NCBI GenBank assembly: GCA_021234155.1
Contig: JAJEKV010000002.1
Location: 1,309,345-1,373,344, forward strand
Reading direction: 5' to 3'
DNA: 64,000 nt
Origin: Isoetes taiwanensis
Lineage: Eukaryota; Streptophyta; Lycopodiopsida; Isoetales; Isoetaceae
Below the pieces are notes generated by a model that worked only from the letters and a program-made list of their open reading frames with translations, was not told the DNA's origin and ran no database searches. Position numbers and translations under genes: made by a program. Each line of letters opens with the position of its first letter. The first letter of the stretch is position 1. Below are positions 36,208-48,369 of this stretch, in pieces.

Positions 36208-36877
36208 AATAACCTTAATTGTTGACAATTCCCAAAAAGCCCTTTGTATTTTTTAGAAATTCCCAAAATGCCCTTAATTCTTAAGTATTTTCCCAAATAT
36301 TGCCTTATAATTTAAAATCACCAAAAACGCATTATACAATGAGGATCATTTTTCTAAGAGGAAGTGGTTCTTCTGAGGATGACAATAATTTGGAAAATAA
36401 ATTTCAAAATCATTATGACAAAATAGCTGTGAGAAATGTCAAATAGAATTTACGCAGCGCCTTCATTATGCTGACATTACCCCAAGCGTGTGCACTTGTA
36501 CATGCAGCTTTTTCAATCATACGCATACGGTCATATCCGGTTTTCTTTTAGAACTAAGGAGGGATGACATGTTGCGAGGAGGTAGCTATTCATTATTTTC
36601 AAAATTCAATATTTGGAGGATGAATCTGGACATCATATAAATAACAAAATAGGCTCTATAAGTAACGTGTATGGGTATAAAAGCATTACGCACAGAAATT
36701 ACAAAGCTTCGCTGTCCTGATTTTTATAGAAACATTAGAATGATAGGTATCTCTGGCTTTTGGGTGATTTTAAAATTACAAAGGGGCTGTTGGGAAAATG
36801 CTTAAGAATTAAGGGCATTTTAGAGATTTGAGAATCTGAAGGGCTTTTGGAATTAAGTCAACAATTAAAGGTTATTT
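36208..36877. mobile_element. 670 bp element with ~115 bp inverted repeats
   Basis: The left arm (36208-36322) begins AATAACCTTAATTGTTGA and ends AAAATCACC. The right arm (36763-36877) is its diverged reverse complement, beginning GGTGATTTTAAAATTAC. Both arms include AATGCCCTTAATTCTTAAG, which is the best-preserved part. The 440 bp interior has no open frame. Long inverted repeats with a short non-coding interior suggest a non-autonomous DNA transposon or foldback element. No clear target duplication was found. Confidence 0.7.
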
Positions 36878-38450
36878 TTTGATGAAAATTTCCTAAAAAG
36901 TAAAAGAAAAGGAATTCAAATTAGCACCATTAGATTTAATTAAAGAGATGCGCATTAATCACGCTCTTCAAGCTATTCTTCATCTTGGTTAATTGCCAAA
37001 CTAGTTGGTTTAACTTGTGAATCACAAACCTCTTTTATGGGCATGTATATGGGATCACGATTAATTTGTGGTTACGCAAGTAAAGACGAGATTTTTTCAA
37101 TAAAATTGCGTAATCTATGCTGAAACTCTTCAAATGTATATGCGTTTTAAAGAGACGGAAGGAAATCCACGATAATTTACGTAGCACATAATGTAAAGAT
37201 TTGAAGCCTTAATTTTTGGAAAGCGAAGCGGGGCTTCACATACCATCGCGGCCTCCTCCGAAGATGGCAATAGGGAGCCTCAGGCGAAATTCATAGAATG
37301 GGAAGCGAGCTGCGGGCAAAATCATCTTTTCAAAACATAGAAGCCATTAACGTGTTCGGGGAACAAGATTAGGTGATGAAAATTGTACATGCCATCTTGC
37401 GGAACACGGGAGGCCATAAATCCCTTTGCTTTCTGCTTCCCATTCTCTCCGTGGACCATTCTCCATACCAAATCCAGACTCTGCAAATTAGGTGGAATTT
37501 TTGCATGCCATCCCAAATTTTATAATGGATTCAGCGGATGATCACGGAATTAAAAGATTTGTGCTTTCTTATTATTTCGACATGATGAAGTCGTAATTAA
37601 AGTGCCATAGCTAGAAGATTGCTTTGTAGCATTATTTTTGCAGCATAGCCATATATTCATCACCTCATCGCGCTTTTGGCGGTGGCATCTAGTCGTATCT
37701 ATTTCTATTGCTAGCGTATGCACCACAATAGACCCATGACCGTTCATTCTCACGTGATGCCTCCTTAATTCATTCTCTGAACAAAATAATTAAAGAGATC
37801 TCTTTTTCTTGTTTACATTTGCCCCGATTTGAGTTAACTTGAAACTTTGCTTCCTCCATTTGTTTACATTTCGCTTTGCCCCCCATTTGGCCTTCGCCTA
37901 CCATGGTAGCCCATGTGATTAACTTAGCAAAGAGACATGTTGGCATCATATTAAATGTCTATGTTAAATAAGTGGTTCATATAAAAAAAATTCAAATTAA
38001 GCGGTTATGCATGTTAAAATAAATAAAATAGAAAGCACACATTAGTTCTAGGTTGCATCCTATGAGGGTCAAGTTCTCTCCAAGATATAATATCTCTATT
38101 ACTTTTGCTTTGCGGTATCGTTGTTGCTCGTAAGGATGACGCCCAGCCATCATGTCAATGTATTCTTAGTTCCTCTGAGCTCTCAGGTCATCTAATGGTA
38201 GCAAAATAAAAGGAAAACTTCGTCACCTTATTAGTTATAAAATATGCACATATCCAAAGCTCCAACTTTAGCGACAGCTGTTTTGCATATGAAGCACCCA
38301 TTCTCCATATAGTGTGAACAAGCAGGTTAAGAAATTACATTTAAAACAAAATTGTTTACACTCAGGTTTGAAGTAATGGAGTCCAAGCCTAGTGCAACAA
38401 ATTATTTACACTCGTTTGGTAATGGGTCAAAGCCTATTGCAATCCAGACA
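36878..38450. other. no recognisable gene
   Basis: AT-rich, with only short motif-free frames. Confidence 0.4.
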
Positions 38451-38479
38451 CTTTCTGGCTGTTATCTAACAAGATGTAA

Positions 38480-38880
38480 AGATTGGTTTTTCAACATCTT
38501 TTTTGCTCACAGTTTGAATTGAGAAACTTCACCTTAAAATGCTCCCCATAGCGTGATAGGGTTTTAGGCCCGATACCAAGTTGGTAGAGAAATGTTAGCG
38601 GCTGACCTTGGCACGATAAATTATTGTACAAATAATCATATATGTCTTGACTTTGCACAAGACTTTGATGGATCTTTCTCAAAGGTGGAATCCATAACTG
38701 ATCATTACAAGAACCAGTTCAAATAACATGTGGATGATTCTCGAACTTTTGACTACAGGATCTCTGTCCAATTAGGCCACTTCCATAATAGGAATGTCTG
38801 ACCTCTTATATAATACTGCGATCATCATTGCAATGCATGTCCTGCAGCCGCGATTATCTAAAATAGACCAATCTCATGGC
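38480..38880 (-). mobile_element. LTR fragment with primer-binding-like site
   Basis: On the minus strand, TTGGTATCGGGC at about 38565-38576 resembles the TTGGTATCAGAGC site complementary to initiator tRNA-Met, which follows the 5' LTR in most plant LTR retrotransposons. Upstream on that strand (38.6-38.88 kb) are a TATATAAGAG box and AT-rich sequence fitting the end of an LTR. No second LTR or coding domain was found, so this would be a remnant. Confidence 0.4.
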
Positions 38881-39226
38881 GACCGAAAATCGAGGCGATG
38901 AAGATAAGAAGCCTCGCGAGCTCTAGCACAAAATTTGGAGAATTTGAAGCCCAGGGGCTGTTTAATATGCCATTTAATAAATATAATTTTTCCATCATAT
39001 ACGTAAAAGCAATAAGCGTTATTTTCTTAGGAATGCTTCATATTTCCACGAATCTAAGTTGCTTACAGAATCTAGCGACATCGATGTGATTCCAACTTCG
39101 AGGAGATAAAGGCGATTAAAATAATTTACGGTGATAAAGCAAATAAGGGATGAGGTTTTTAATCCCAATAGGTGTAATCCATCCCTCTCATTATGCAATG
39201 CTTGATCCACGAAATGAATTCCCTCT

Positions 39227-39545
39227 GGTAGGCTTACACGAAATTCAATTGAAGAAAGAAACCATGCAGCCTTCTCCATCCCTTATCCTCTTCATGGCTG
39301 ATGACTCCAAAAGATATCTTTGGTAAAGAGACGAAACAAAATTCAATGCAAGAAAAAAAAACTACCAGGTTGGGCGAGCTGCGCCTCGAGTGAGGAGCTC
39401 GATTAGCGTTCAGGTGGTGTCTAGAAAGCGGGGGCAGAGTTCTGACCTACCAGGTCATTGACATATTCTAGGCATATGCGGCATATGCCTAGAATATACC
39501 TAAACTCCACCAATGAGGCTTGCCACCTTAGGGGCAGCAAAAATC
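39227..39545 (+). repeat. dispersed repeat, copy at 39.3 kb, with perfect hairpin
   Basis: The left part matches 34232-34440. The right part holds a perfect inverted repeat with 16 bp arms, ATATTCTAGGCATATG and its complement (39463-39478 and 39482-39497), with a 3-base loop. It then reads GAGGCTTGCCACCTTAGGGGCA. The hairpin part recurs at 42.0 kb and, reversed, at 52.75 kb. Confidence 0.7.
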
Positions 39546-41884
39546 CAGCGAGAAGGGAATATGAGACAAAGTCTGATAGGAAAGGTCGCGGGGTGTAAAG
39601 CCCTTCCCATGCAAAATGTACCGAAAAATCAAACTTTTACTGCGGGTGTAAAAGAAGCCCCTCCGAAAATTAGACAAAAATCAAGCCGGAAGAGATATGA
39701 GACAAAAAGTACAATGTCCGGATCACGTAGTTAGAAAGAAAAAGTGAATGCGGTCGGGAAGAACTAAAAAGGTATACATGGCGTTGAAAATCAGCGAGAA
39801 TCATGATAACATGGGAAAATAATAGAAAAGCTGTGGAAATTTGGCGTTGTATTTTAATTTCCCACACAAGAAGTTAACATTCGCGGATAATCCGGTGAGA
39901 GAGAATAAGTAACACCCAACACCTTAAACTCGTATTATGGAATGATCAGCCAGAAATCCTCTCGGATTCTTCTTGAAAACCCTAATGCCCAATATGATTC
40001 TTTGGAAAAGGGCCATATGCAGTTTCATGACCACGCCCGGATGTGGAAGGAGACTGACAATGGTTTCATATTTTGGCTTTCCAAGTTCCCACAATTCTTT
40101 GCCCCTCCTCTGTTTCATTCCCGATCACCACCTTTGCCTCTTAACTTCCCTTCACGGTGGCTTCACCACCTTTGCCTCTTGCTTTTTCTTCACAGGCGGC
40201 TTTTCTTGCTCCATCCCACTTTGTTGTTATGTTATATATGATGTCTTACATGGTCTCAAGAGAAAAGCGTTGCCCCGAAGGAGGTTTTAAGCATTTGCAA
40301 TTTAACATTAGAAGATTGACCACATTATCACATAGGTTTCAAAACAAAATATGGTTTGAAACTTATCTACTTTTAAGAATGTTGAATTTACCATTGGCAT
40401 TTCTCCCGGAAGATAGTCTTCATCGTTCCACTTCCATGCAGCCAATGTTTAAAACGCAACATAAAGCAATTAAGCGAGAAAAGAGATTCATTTTGTCTCT
40501 TGAATCACAAATCCAACATGTATAGCGCTTTAGATGCGATAAGCTTCCCGCGGTCGGTGCAAGTGTCGAGCCAATGTCTATGATGCTTAGGCTTTATAAA
40601 GCTTCCACAAGCGGTATACAGTAAATCGAACCACATTACACCAAACACGTATAACAAAAGCACATAATGTACACCACTGTTGAAATCTTACAAGCGTGCC
40701 AATGGTGACTTCTAAATGAAGATGGAGATTTTACACTTAATTTGCTTGCTCGGGAACCCTTCTCATGCAGGGTCAAAAGCTTTACGCCTTTCGAGGAATG
40801 CATTTCTCATTCAAAAGAGTCAAAGCTTAGACTAATTAAACTTTCTGGCTGCTAACGCTCAACAAAGATTTGCAAAATAGCCACCTTTGCAAGCTTAGAA
40901 CAAACATATGATATACAAACTCAATGTAATCATATCACGTTGAAAGAAAAATGTATTACCTTGATGGTTCCCCGCTTTGTGGCCTAATTGGCACGAAGGG
41001 AAGCTGCCATGCTTTCCATTCCACAGGCCGAATCAAAGCCGAATCTGATCATTTGAAGCGCCCCATTTTGATCAAATCATTACTAGAAAGTTAAAGAGTA
41101 AAGGCTGATGCTTGACTTTTCGGACTTGCCATTCAAGTTCTTTACCACCTTTTAAATTCATTAATCCCTTATGTAGGAGTATTAAAAATTGAATCAATAC
41201 AAAGGCGGGGAGGCGCGATCTTTGATCATATAAATGAACTTCCTCGAATTATGACCATGAGGTTCTATAGACTAGTATCAAGCTAACCTTTTTATACGAG
41301 AATCACCATCTGAGTATGTCTCCCCTGTGAACCACACGGAAGAATGGATTTATCTTGGGCATCATTTGTAAGAAAAACTTTAATCACTCCTCAACAACTC
41401 CTGTGTCTTGCGAGAAGCAACATCTGCAAACCGCAATGGACAATCTTTAGGTTAATCTCGGCATTGGCAAGAAATCAGAAAGAAAGCGGCACAAAATCTA
41501 CGAGGCCAATTTCTAACATCTGATGGCGGAAAAACACCGCATGCCGCAGGGGGCATTTATCGGATTGGAACACAATAGATCCGCGTGTTGGCTCATTTCA
41601 TGGTTATGGTAGCACCAAAAGCGGTCTTCTCTGGGAAAGGATACTTCATCTCTTGTCATGGCGTTGATTTGATTTGAGCTTTTATTCTACCGGTTACCCA
41701 CCAGAAAAACATGCATTGGATAGGAAAATTTCTCCGCGTTTCATTTCTCGGCTTTCTAATCTTTTATACTTGTTGGGCCCGAAGTTCACGGGACTGGACA
41801 AGCATTATCCGCGGCGGAATCAACTGCCAGGCAGAAGAAATAGACACTCACGAAATAGGAAGAAAACCCGGGCCAAGAAGCCAG
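39546..41884. other. no recognisable gene
   Basis: Open frames at 39942-40290 and 40157-40525 are motif-free. Around 40130-40185 a block CACCTTTGCCTCTT is repeated in tandem. Confidence 0.4.
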
Positions 41885-42095
41885 GGCAAAATACCCGGTT
41901 GGGCCGATCTGCGCCTCGGGGCGGGCTCGGGATTGCTTGGATTTCGAGTGTTTGTCACAAGCGAGGGGCAGCAGAGTTCTGACCTATTATGGGTTTGGGC
42001 GATCATTGACATATTATAGGCATATACTGACATATGCCTAGAATATGCCACAAACCCACCTCAACAAGGGCTTGCCCCCTTAGGGGCAACCCAAA
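41885..42095 (+). repeat. dispersed repeat, copy at 42.0 kb
   Basis: Begins AAATACCCGGTTGGGC, close to the start of the right part of the 39.3 kb copy. It continues with GGGGCAG...AGAGTTCTGACCTA, the hairpin region TATAGGCATATACTGACATATGCCTAGAATAT, and ends GGGCTTGCCCCCTTAGGGGCAA. Confidence 0.7.
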
Positions 42096-42169
42096 AATTA
42101 TGAACATGTATCAGCCACATTAATTCAAAAACATTAAAAAAAATAAATAAACAATTTTACCTTGAAGTC

Positions 42170-43340
42170 TCTTAGATTGTCATACAAGGCAGCATTTTTC
42201 TCCTTTAGTACCTCTAAAATTGGCTACAAAACTTCTTGATTGCGCGATGCCTACTAAGCCGTCTTGTTTGCTAAATGCCTTGCATCTTCAATTCAGCCAA
42301 TAAATTCAGCCTGCTTGTACTTCGAGGAAAAAAAACTAGCAACCTTATTGACAAGGCCATCTATTAATGTGCAGATTGTATCTGATAAGGGAACATGAAG
42401 CGATTTCAGGCGAATTAATTACCAGTAATGCAGCGATGTAAGCTAATCATGAATGGATTTACATTTTTCTTAAGATGGGTGGCAACACCCATTACATCCC
42501 GTCATAACTGATGCTCCATCAATCCCAAATGCTACAAATTTAAGTGTGTCCAAGTCACATTGGTTTACCTTTTGCATAATAGCCTCATAAATGGATGTTG
42601 TACTTTGCTAATTGCAAGAAATGTTGTCACAACTTGTGGACCTTCTAAAAAAGTAGCAAACATAATCAAATGCTTCGTCATACTAATGTCCGTGGATTCA
42701 TCCACCATTGACTACGAAAGATGCTTTTTAATTCTTTTCCCATGTTTATGGTTCAGTTTGCTATTGTTCACAGAGCTTGCTTCTTTTGCATTCTCATAGT
42801 GCCCAGTCAAATTTTTAGCACCACATTCTTGCATCAAAACCACAAGTTTTACAAACTTCCTAAATGCAAGATCTTCCTTTGCTATAAGATAATGCACATC
42901 AAAGATTTACAAGGCTAGGAGCTTATAAAACTCCTTTTACTTCATTCATAAGATTTATTAGACTGCTTTGTGCGCCAACCATGAGATGCTATGTCTATCT
43001 TTGCTGGTATGAAAGCGATATCCTCACATTCATTTATTTTAATTTTCTAAATGTGCTTTTAGACTTCGTCCATTTTTCACAGCGGTACAAAATGCTCTAC
43101 GCTGTCATAGTTTGAATTCCAACCATTCCCAATCTCTTAGCGAATAGTCTTGCCATATATCAATGTTTGAAGCCTCTTGACTGCCACTTGGACTAGAAAT
43201 TTTAAAAGCACAACAACATTTTCTTAATTTGGTCGACCCCTTGAAAGCATGACATAGGAGTAATGAAAGGCTAGTGCAGCATATGTTTGGGGTGCTCATA
43301 CAGGCGTATCTTTCCTTAACTTATTCTAGAGCAAGAAACA
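42170..43340 (-). pseudogene. hAT-family transposase-like relic
   Basis: The minus strand reads YLIAKEDLAFRKFVKLV in the frame at 42712-42897. Further on, in shifting frames, it reads MQKVNQCDLDTLKFVAFG and IDGASVMTGCNG (about 42485-42545). These blocks occur in the hAT-type transposase proteins often annotated as zinc finger 862-like or DUF4371. The frame changes several times and stops are frequent. The N-terminal zinc-finger part would lie at 43.05-43.34 kb and is poorly preserved. Terminal inverted repeats were not found. Confidence 0.6.
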
Positions 43341-44280
43341 TATGATTATTACCAAAATCAGAAATGATAAATCACATTCTAAAGATGAATAAAAAAGATA
43401 ACATCTCATCTTAACTTGTTTGAAGATCTTAATCTCACTCAACTCTCATCTCTCACAGTTGTTTACCTCTTGAAATCCAAATGCTTGTGCTTGAAAAGCA
43501 AAAGCAATATGGACTGCAACTAAAATTATCAACTCCATAAAAAAATCAAGGTGGTTATAGATTTGCATAGAAGGGAGAAAATGCACCTACCTTATTATGA
43601 TCATGAATTGCTGCACTTTTGCTCGTCCTCTTTGGCAGAAAATACAAGCATCTCAGCCTCTAGAAAGAATACAGACACATGCGAGCCTGATTAGTGAGTA
43701 AGCATCACGCAGAATTTAGTCTTTGATGGCGTTGGCAAATTCTAGATGCGAAAGGGGAGAATAATTCTCTCTTCCTATGATCCAGTGATACGAATGAAAA
43801 TCCCAAAATCGTTTCTGAGAAAAAAAAACTCTAAAAAAATATTATAATAAACTTCTAAAACTATTTAAAATTATCCTATAAACGGTAGAAATATCCCACT
43901 CTTTTCTTTACATACGGTACTAGCCCGGCCAGATGCTATTTTCGGTAGGAACCACTTCCTGCTAAAATTTTAGCCAATAGGAATTTTTTTTATTTTACTT
44001 GGTAGTCTACTATAGTTCCCCGGAATTTGGCGTACACTGGATGGACAATAAAATTGTCTTTTGACTTAAGTAAAATGTGTTTTGCTTGGTAGATTAAACT
44101 TCTCAAATTAGTAGGTTTTCTCAAATTAACTAAATTGAATTGAAATGAATGGGTGTTCATGAAGACTAATAGGCCTATGAGACAAACAAAAAGATAGCAT
44201 ACGTCCTACTCTCTAGGATTAAAAAAACCCTGCCTCGAACTGTTTTTGAGCGACAATCTTAGCAGTAATAAGCATGGTGA
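43341..44280. other. no recognisable gene
   Basis: AT-rich, short frames only. Confidence 0.4.
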
Positions 44281-44284
44281 CAAA

Positions 44285-44960
44285 CTATACAATGATACAT
44301 ATCAATGGAGTATCATGGGACACAATTGAATGTACATATCCATTACATCCTGGAGTTATGATCCACATATCCCCACTGAACCTGTATGCAACATCATATA
44401 GAGCAGCTATTTGGGGGATCAACTCAGCATAGTGCACCCTGATAGGTTCAAATGTCGGGCAATGCCGAAGAGTGTAGCACTCGTCCTCAATAACTCCTAA
44501 TTGGCAACACTGACAGAGCATGTCCCCTCGTGCTTCCTGAATCCATTTGCTTGTCTCAATTTGGAGGTAATGAGCACTTGTGTTTTTCATAGATGTGTTA
44601 CATGCGTAATGTGGACCAGCCGAGCATGGGATTGATCGGCACGTATGTAATTTTTATAGGTTCACAAGGCCCACCATCCCAAAGCTTGTTGAGGAAGCAT
44701 GCATCAAGATACTGCTTTAGGCGATTGTGATCCTCCTTGATTTGTACCTGTATGCATGAGTGCTCCTACACATTCTATCTGAAAAGCCGATTAGCTCGCC
44801 TCTCCTTCGATTAGGCTTTGAGGTGTTGCAGATCCATGGCCATGGTATAGGCGAGGTCTGGAAGGTAAATCTTGCCCATACTGACCACCTTCGGAAAGTA
44901 TATGAGGTGATGCTCGAGCAATCCCTCTGTTGAGGCAAAAAATTGATCTCCTACAAAAGT
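44285..44960 (-). pseudogene. LINE ORF2 C-terminal fragment (minus strand)
   Basis: The minus-strand frame 44285-44590 reads KWIQEARGDMLCQCCQLG and DECYTLRHCPTFEPIR. This is the CxxC...H/Cx3-4C zinc pattern found after the RT domain of plant LINEs. The sequence upstream on the same strand to about 44.96 kb reads as diverged coding sequence in alternating frames (for example PDLAYTMAMDLQHLK). The 5' part is absent. Confidence 0.5.
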
Positions 44961-45249
44961 ATCTAATACGGGACCATCGACTTGCTACCCCAAATTACTT
45001 GATCAAAAAGGCCTTTTGAACTTCATCCAAATCGATCCAGGTAGTAAGTATTTTCCATTTCCCCACATCTCAATTTATGAAGAATAGGCTCCACAAAGAC
45101 TTTGAACAAGTGTGACTAATAAGCCCATTCATAAAGCTCTGCTTTCTAACTGTTGTCTGCATTTGCATAGAGCGCCTTCCAGCATGCCATCATTCGTTGC
45201 TAGATAGAAGTGTCCCAAAATGTGGTAGTGGTGAACTCCTCCAGTGCAG

Positions 45250-46560
45250 ATAGGCGGTGCTTTACATAAGCCGCAAAGTTTTTCTTACAAAGGCCCGAGA
45301 GTTTTGTGACAGGGAGGAGTTGTTTGTGGAATACAACTAAACTATCCTTGCTCGGAAAAACCATTGTATCTAAATGTGTTACTTAGTAATACTCATATTT
45401 GTATGGCATCTGCTCTATTAGCCCCTCAGTGTAAGATGGAGAAGATTGTTCGTATTGTGAGGAACTTCATTGCGGAGGAAATGAGGAAGGAGCTGTGGGC
45501 AAGGTTGCTTGGGCAAAGTGTGCTAAACCTAAGGCAGCTGACGACCTTGGAATGTTGGATTTTCACCTCCAAAAGTAAAGTATGATCTTGAAGTTTATTT
45601 GGAGGCTTCTTATTGGTAAGGATAATTCTCTTGACTTGAGATTGTTGACATAGTCAATTCAACGTTGTCTTCTATTTCATAAGGCTACCATTAAGCCTCT
45701 CCTTCCTTGGGTTTTGCTTTATCATCTGCATCTATATCCTAATGCTTCCTCCTTCCTAAAGGGGTTGCTTACTGGCGGGGACACTATCAGGTCTCTTTTC
45801 ATATTAATCCTGAGACGTGTCTTTGGTTATCTACTCTATGTTGGTGGATTCCTCTGCAAGACACTCCAGATAATGTGCATGTCATATATCCAAAGACACA
45901 ATGATGATGGATAACAGCTGGTATAAGCACTATTGCAGTTTGGTATGAGTCTGGCCATCTCCTGTCATGGAAAGCATCCAGAACAAATTCTTGTTGTATA
46001 GAAGGGATTGAGCAATTCGGACTCACATTAATGTATTGTTGCCACACGATTCTGGTCCGCATACTGAAGTAGCAGTATGGGAATGTCAATAGGGTATCAA
46101 ACCAAAGTATTGCATCTAATAGGTGGCATCTTCATTAGCCACAGTGAAAAAGTGTTTGGACATAGGTGTGGGATAAGTTGCTTCATCCCAAGGTGGCGGC
46201 TGGAGTGGCAAATGCTTCGTCACCTCGAGTTAGCAGGTACAGTTCATGATCATTGGATTTTAGAGCTCTATGTAAATAAAGGGTTGAGAGTATTGAACAT
46301 TGCTTCTACTTGTATGAGGGACTTCGGCCGGCATGGTCTTGTTTGTTAACCATTTTTGGGATTTCTCTAAATGCCAGGAAATTTTGTTCATTATTTACCC
46401 TGATACGTGGCCCAAACTGTAGAAATGAGCTTTTCATCTTGCATCTCGTTGGCTTTGTGGTCAAACTGAAAGAGAAGGAGATTGTATATCTTTAAGGGCA
46501 TGGACACTGTAGATAAGATTCTTTTTTGGTGGACACAGGATAAAATTGTTATGGCTTATA
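45250..46560 (+). pseudogene. LINE ORF2 C-terminal fragment (plus strand)
   Basis: The plus strand reads TTKLSLLGKTIVSKC (about 45335-45380). After a frame change come KVAWAKCAKPKAADDLGML (45501-45560) and MILKFIWRLLIGKDNS, the typical post-RT region of plant LINEs. Degenerate coding resemblance goes on to about 46.5 kb (LLHPKVAAGVA near 46180). Many stops are present. It lies head to head with the minus-strand LINE fragment at 44.3-45.0 kb. Confidence 0.6.
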
Positions 46561-46848
46561 ATTGTCCTTTTTCTTAATCACGAGAAGAAAATATTGATAT
46601 GGGAAGTTTATCTTCAGGTTCATTCCTATGCATAAATAGGTCGTTGTGCTAAGTTGGATCGTTTCGTCCACTTAAGTTATAGTCCTGTCTCTACATTCTA
46701 TTTTGTTATAGTTTTTTATTGATGACTAGAGTTTATCGTCCTTCGAAAAAAGCACATTCTCATGTGCAAGGTTACATGATAAGACATTTAGTATGTCACA
46801 TTAAATACAATGTAGACCCATTCCCAATTGATTCCATATAATCGAACA

Positions 46849-46956
46849 GTTCCATATATACAAGCACATGAATCACATCCACAATGCCCTACATGGACGC
46901 CTGTTCCATATATACAAGCACATGAATCACATCCACAATGCCCTACATGGACGCCT
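46849..46956. repeat. exact 54 bp tandem duplication
   Basis: Two identical 54 bp units (46849-46902 and 46903-46956) starting GTTCCATATATACAAGC. They are identical, so the duplication is recent. Confidence 0.95.
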
Positions 46957-47071
46957 ACGTCCACATCTAAAATGCATAGTAAAGCTATATTTCTAGTGCA
47001 TCCTTGAATGGATTCTCCCAAAAGGTGGGCCAAACTTGTTTGAAAAAAATAATGTAATTGTGCACGCAAGG

Positions 47072-47219
47072 CTTATTCATGTGGTATAGAGCCTTGGCCA
47101 TAATGCAAGGTGCACATACCAAGATCAAAGCAGCAAATGAAGGCACTTATCCATGCGGTATAGAGCCTTGGCCATAATGCAGGGTGCACATACCAAAATC
47201 GAAGCAGCAAATGAAGGCA
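47072..47219. repeat. 74 bp tandem duplication
   Basis: Two 74 bp units (47072-47145 and 47146-47219) starting CTTATTCATG/CTTATCCATG, differing at about six positions. Confidence 0.95.
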
Positions 47220-48365
47220 CTTACCATTAGTTAGGGGAGGGTGCCCATAAACCGCCCACTTAAGCGAAAAAAAATCTATTATAATGGGTTTATTGTTTTT
47301 TAGTCCTTTATTTTGAAATAACATTATGAAATTTCAAAGTTACGCATGAGTCGTTTCGACAAATTGGAAGAATGCTATAAAAAAATTAAGTTGTATGGTA
47401 ATTTTTCCACTGATAGACCCCCAAATGCCCTTGATGGACCACGAAAAGCACTCGATGGACCACTAAATACTCCTGATTGGCCAGCCCGTTTAATTTCTAA
47501 GTGCCAATGATGAACCGTATTTAAGCTCCGTTTTAATATGGATTCTTAAAATTAAATTTAGAGAAGCGAAAATTAAAATTTATTAAAAGAGGCCAAAAGT
47601 GATTATGAAAGAAGGGTAAAAGTGGGCTATTAAGGGGAAGTGGGCCATTGAAAGTGGGTGAAGAAAGGGCACCTCTAATAGAAGTGCACAAGTCAAAGTG
47701 ATTTAGTGAGAACTATAGTTGCCTTTGAATAGCATGGATAGTATTGTCTAAGGTTGGGTTCACATGTGCCATTGCATTCATCACCATCGTGTAAAATGCC
47801 TCGCCCTTTTACTTCCACCATCACCAACCATCCTTAATTTACCGACATAACACGGCCCGATGTGGGGGTTTACATAGTCAAAGTCCTTAGTTTGAACCTT
47901 AATTGTGAATTTTTAGAACATGCAAAATACACTGGTATTATCAATTACCTCGGCATTTGATGTTGATGCCGAAGTAATTTCTTTTGAACCAACACCTAAA
48001 CGTGTTTGGCAGTAATGAAGAGGAAGCAGATGTCATTGAGGAGAGGGCTTCATCGGCAGATAGTTGCTTATGCTTTCTGCTAGCTATGAGAAATTGATGT
48101 TGTGGATAAGCTGATATTCTCACATTCTATCAAGAAGAAGTGGAAAATTCCATGTCAAATTTGAAAATATTGGGATGCGTAGATGTGGATAACCCACCAC
48201 GTTTCTCACATCTGAAACTTTCAAACTATTGCCTCATACAGCCATTTACTAGGGGAAGTAAAGATCGGCTATAAGAGAAAGAAAACATAAATCGGCGGGC
48301 GAGATTCTGAACGGCTGGAACATGTTGGCATCATCCATCATACGTTCTAATGCGTAATAGCAAAG
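47220..48365. other. no recognisable gene
   Basis: Short motif-free frames. Confidence 0.4.
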
Positions 48366-48369
48366 CATT

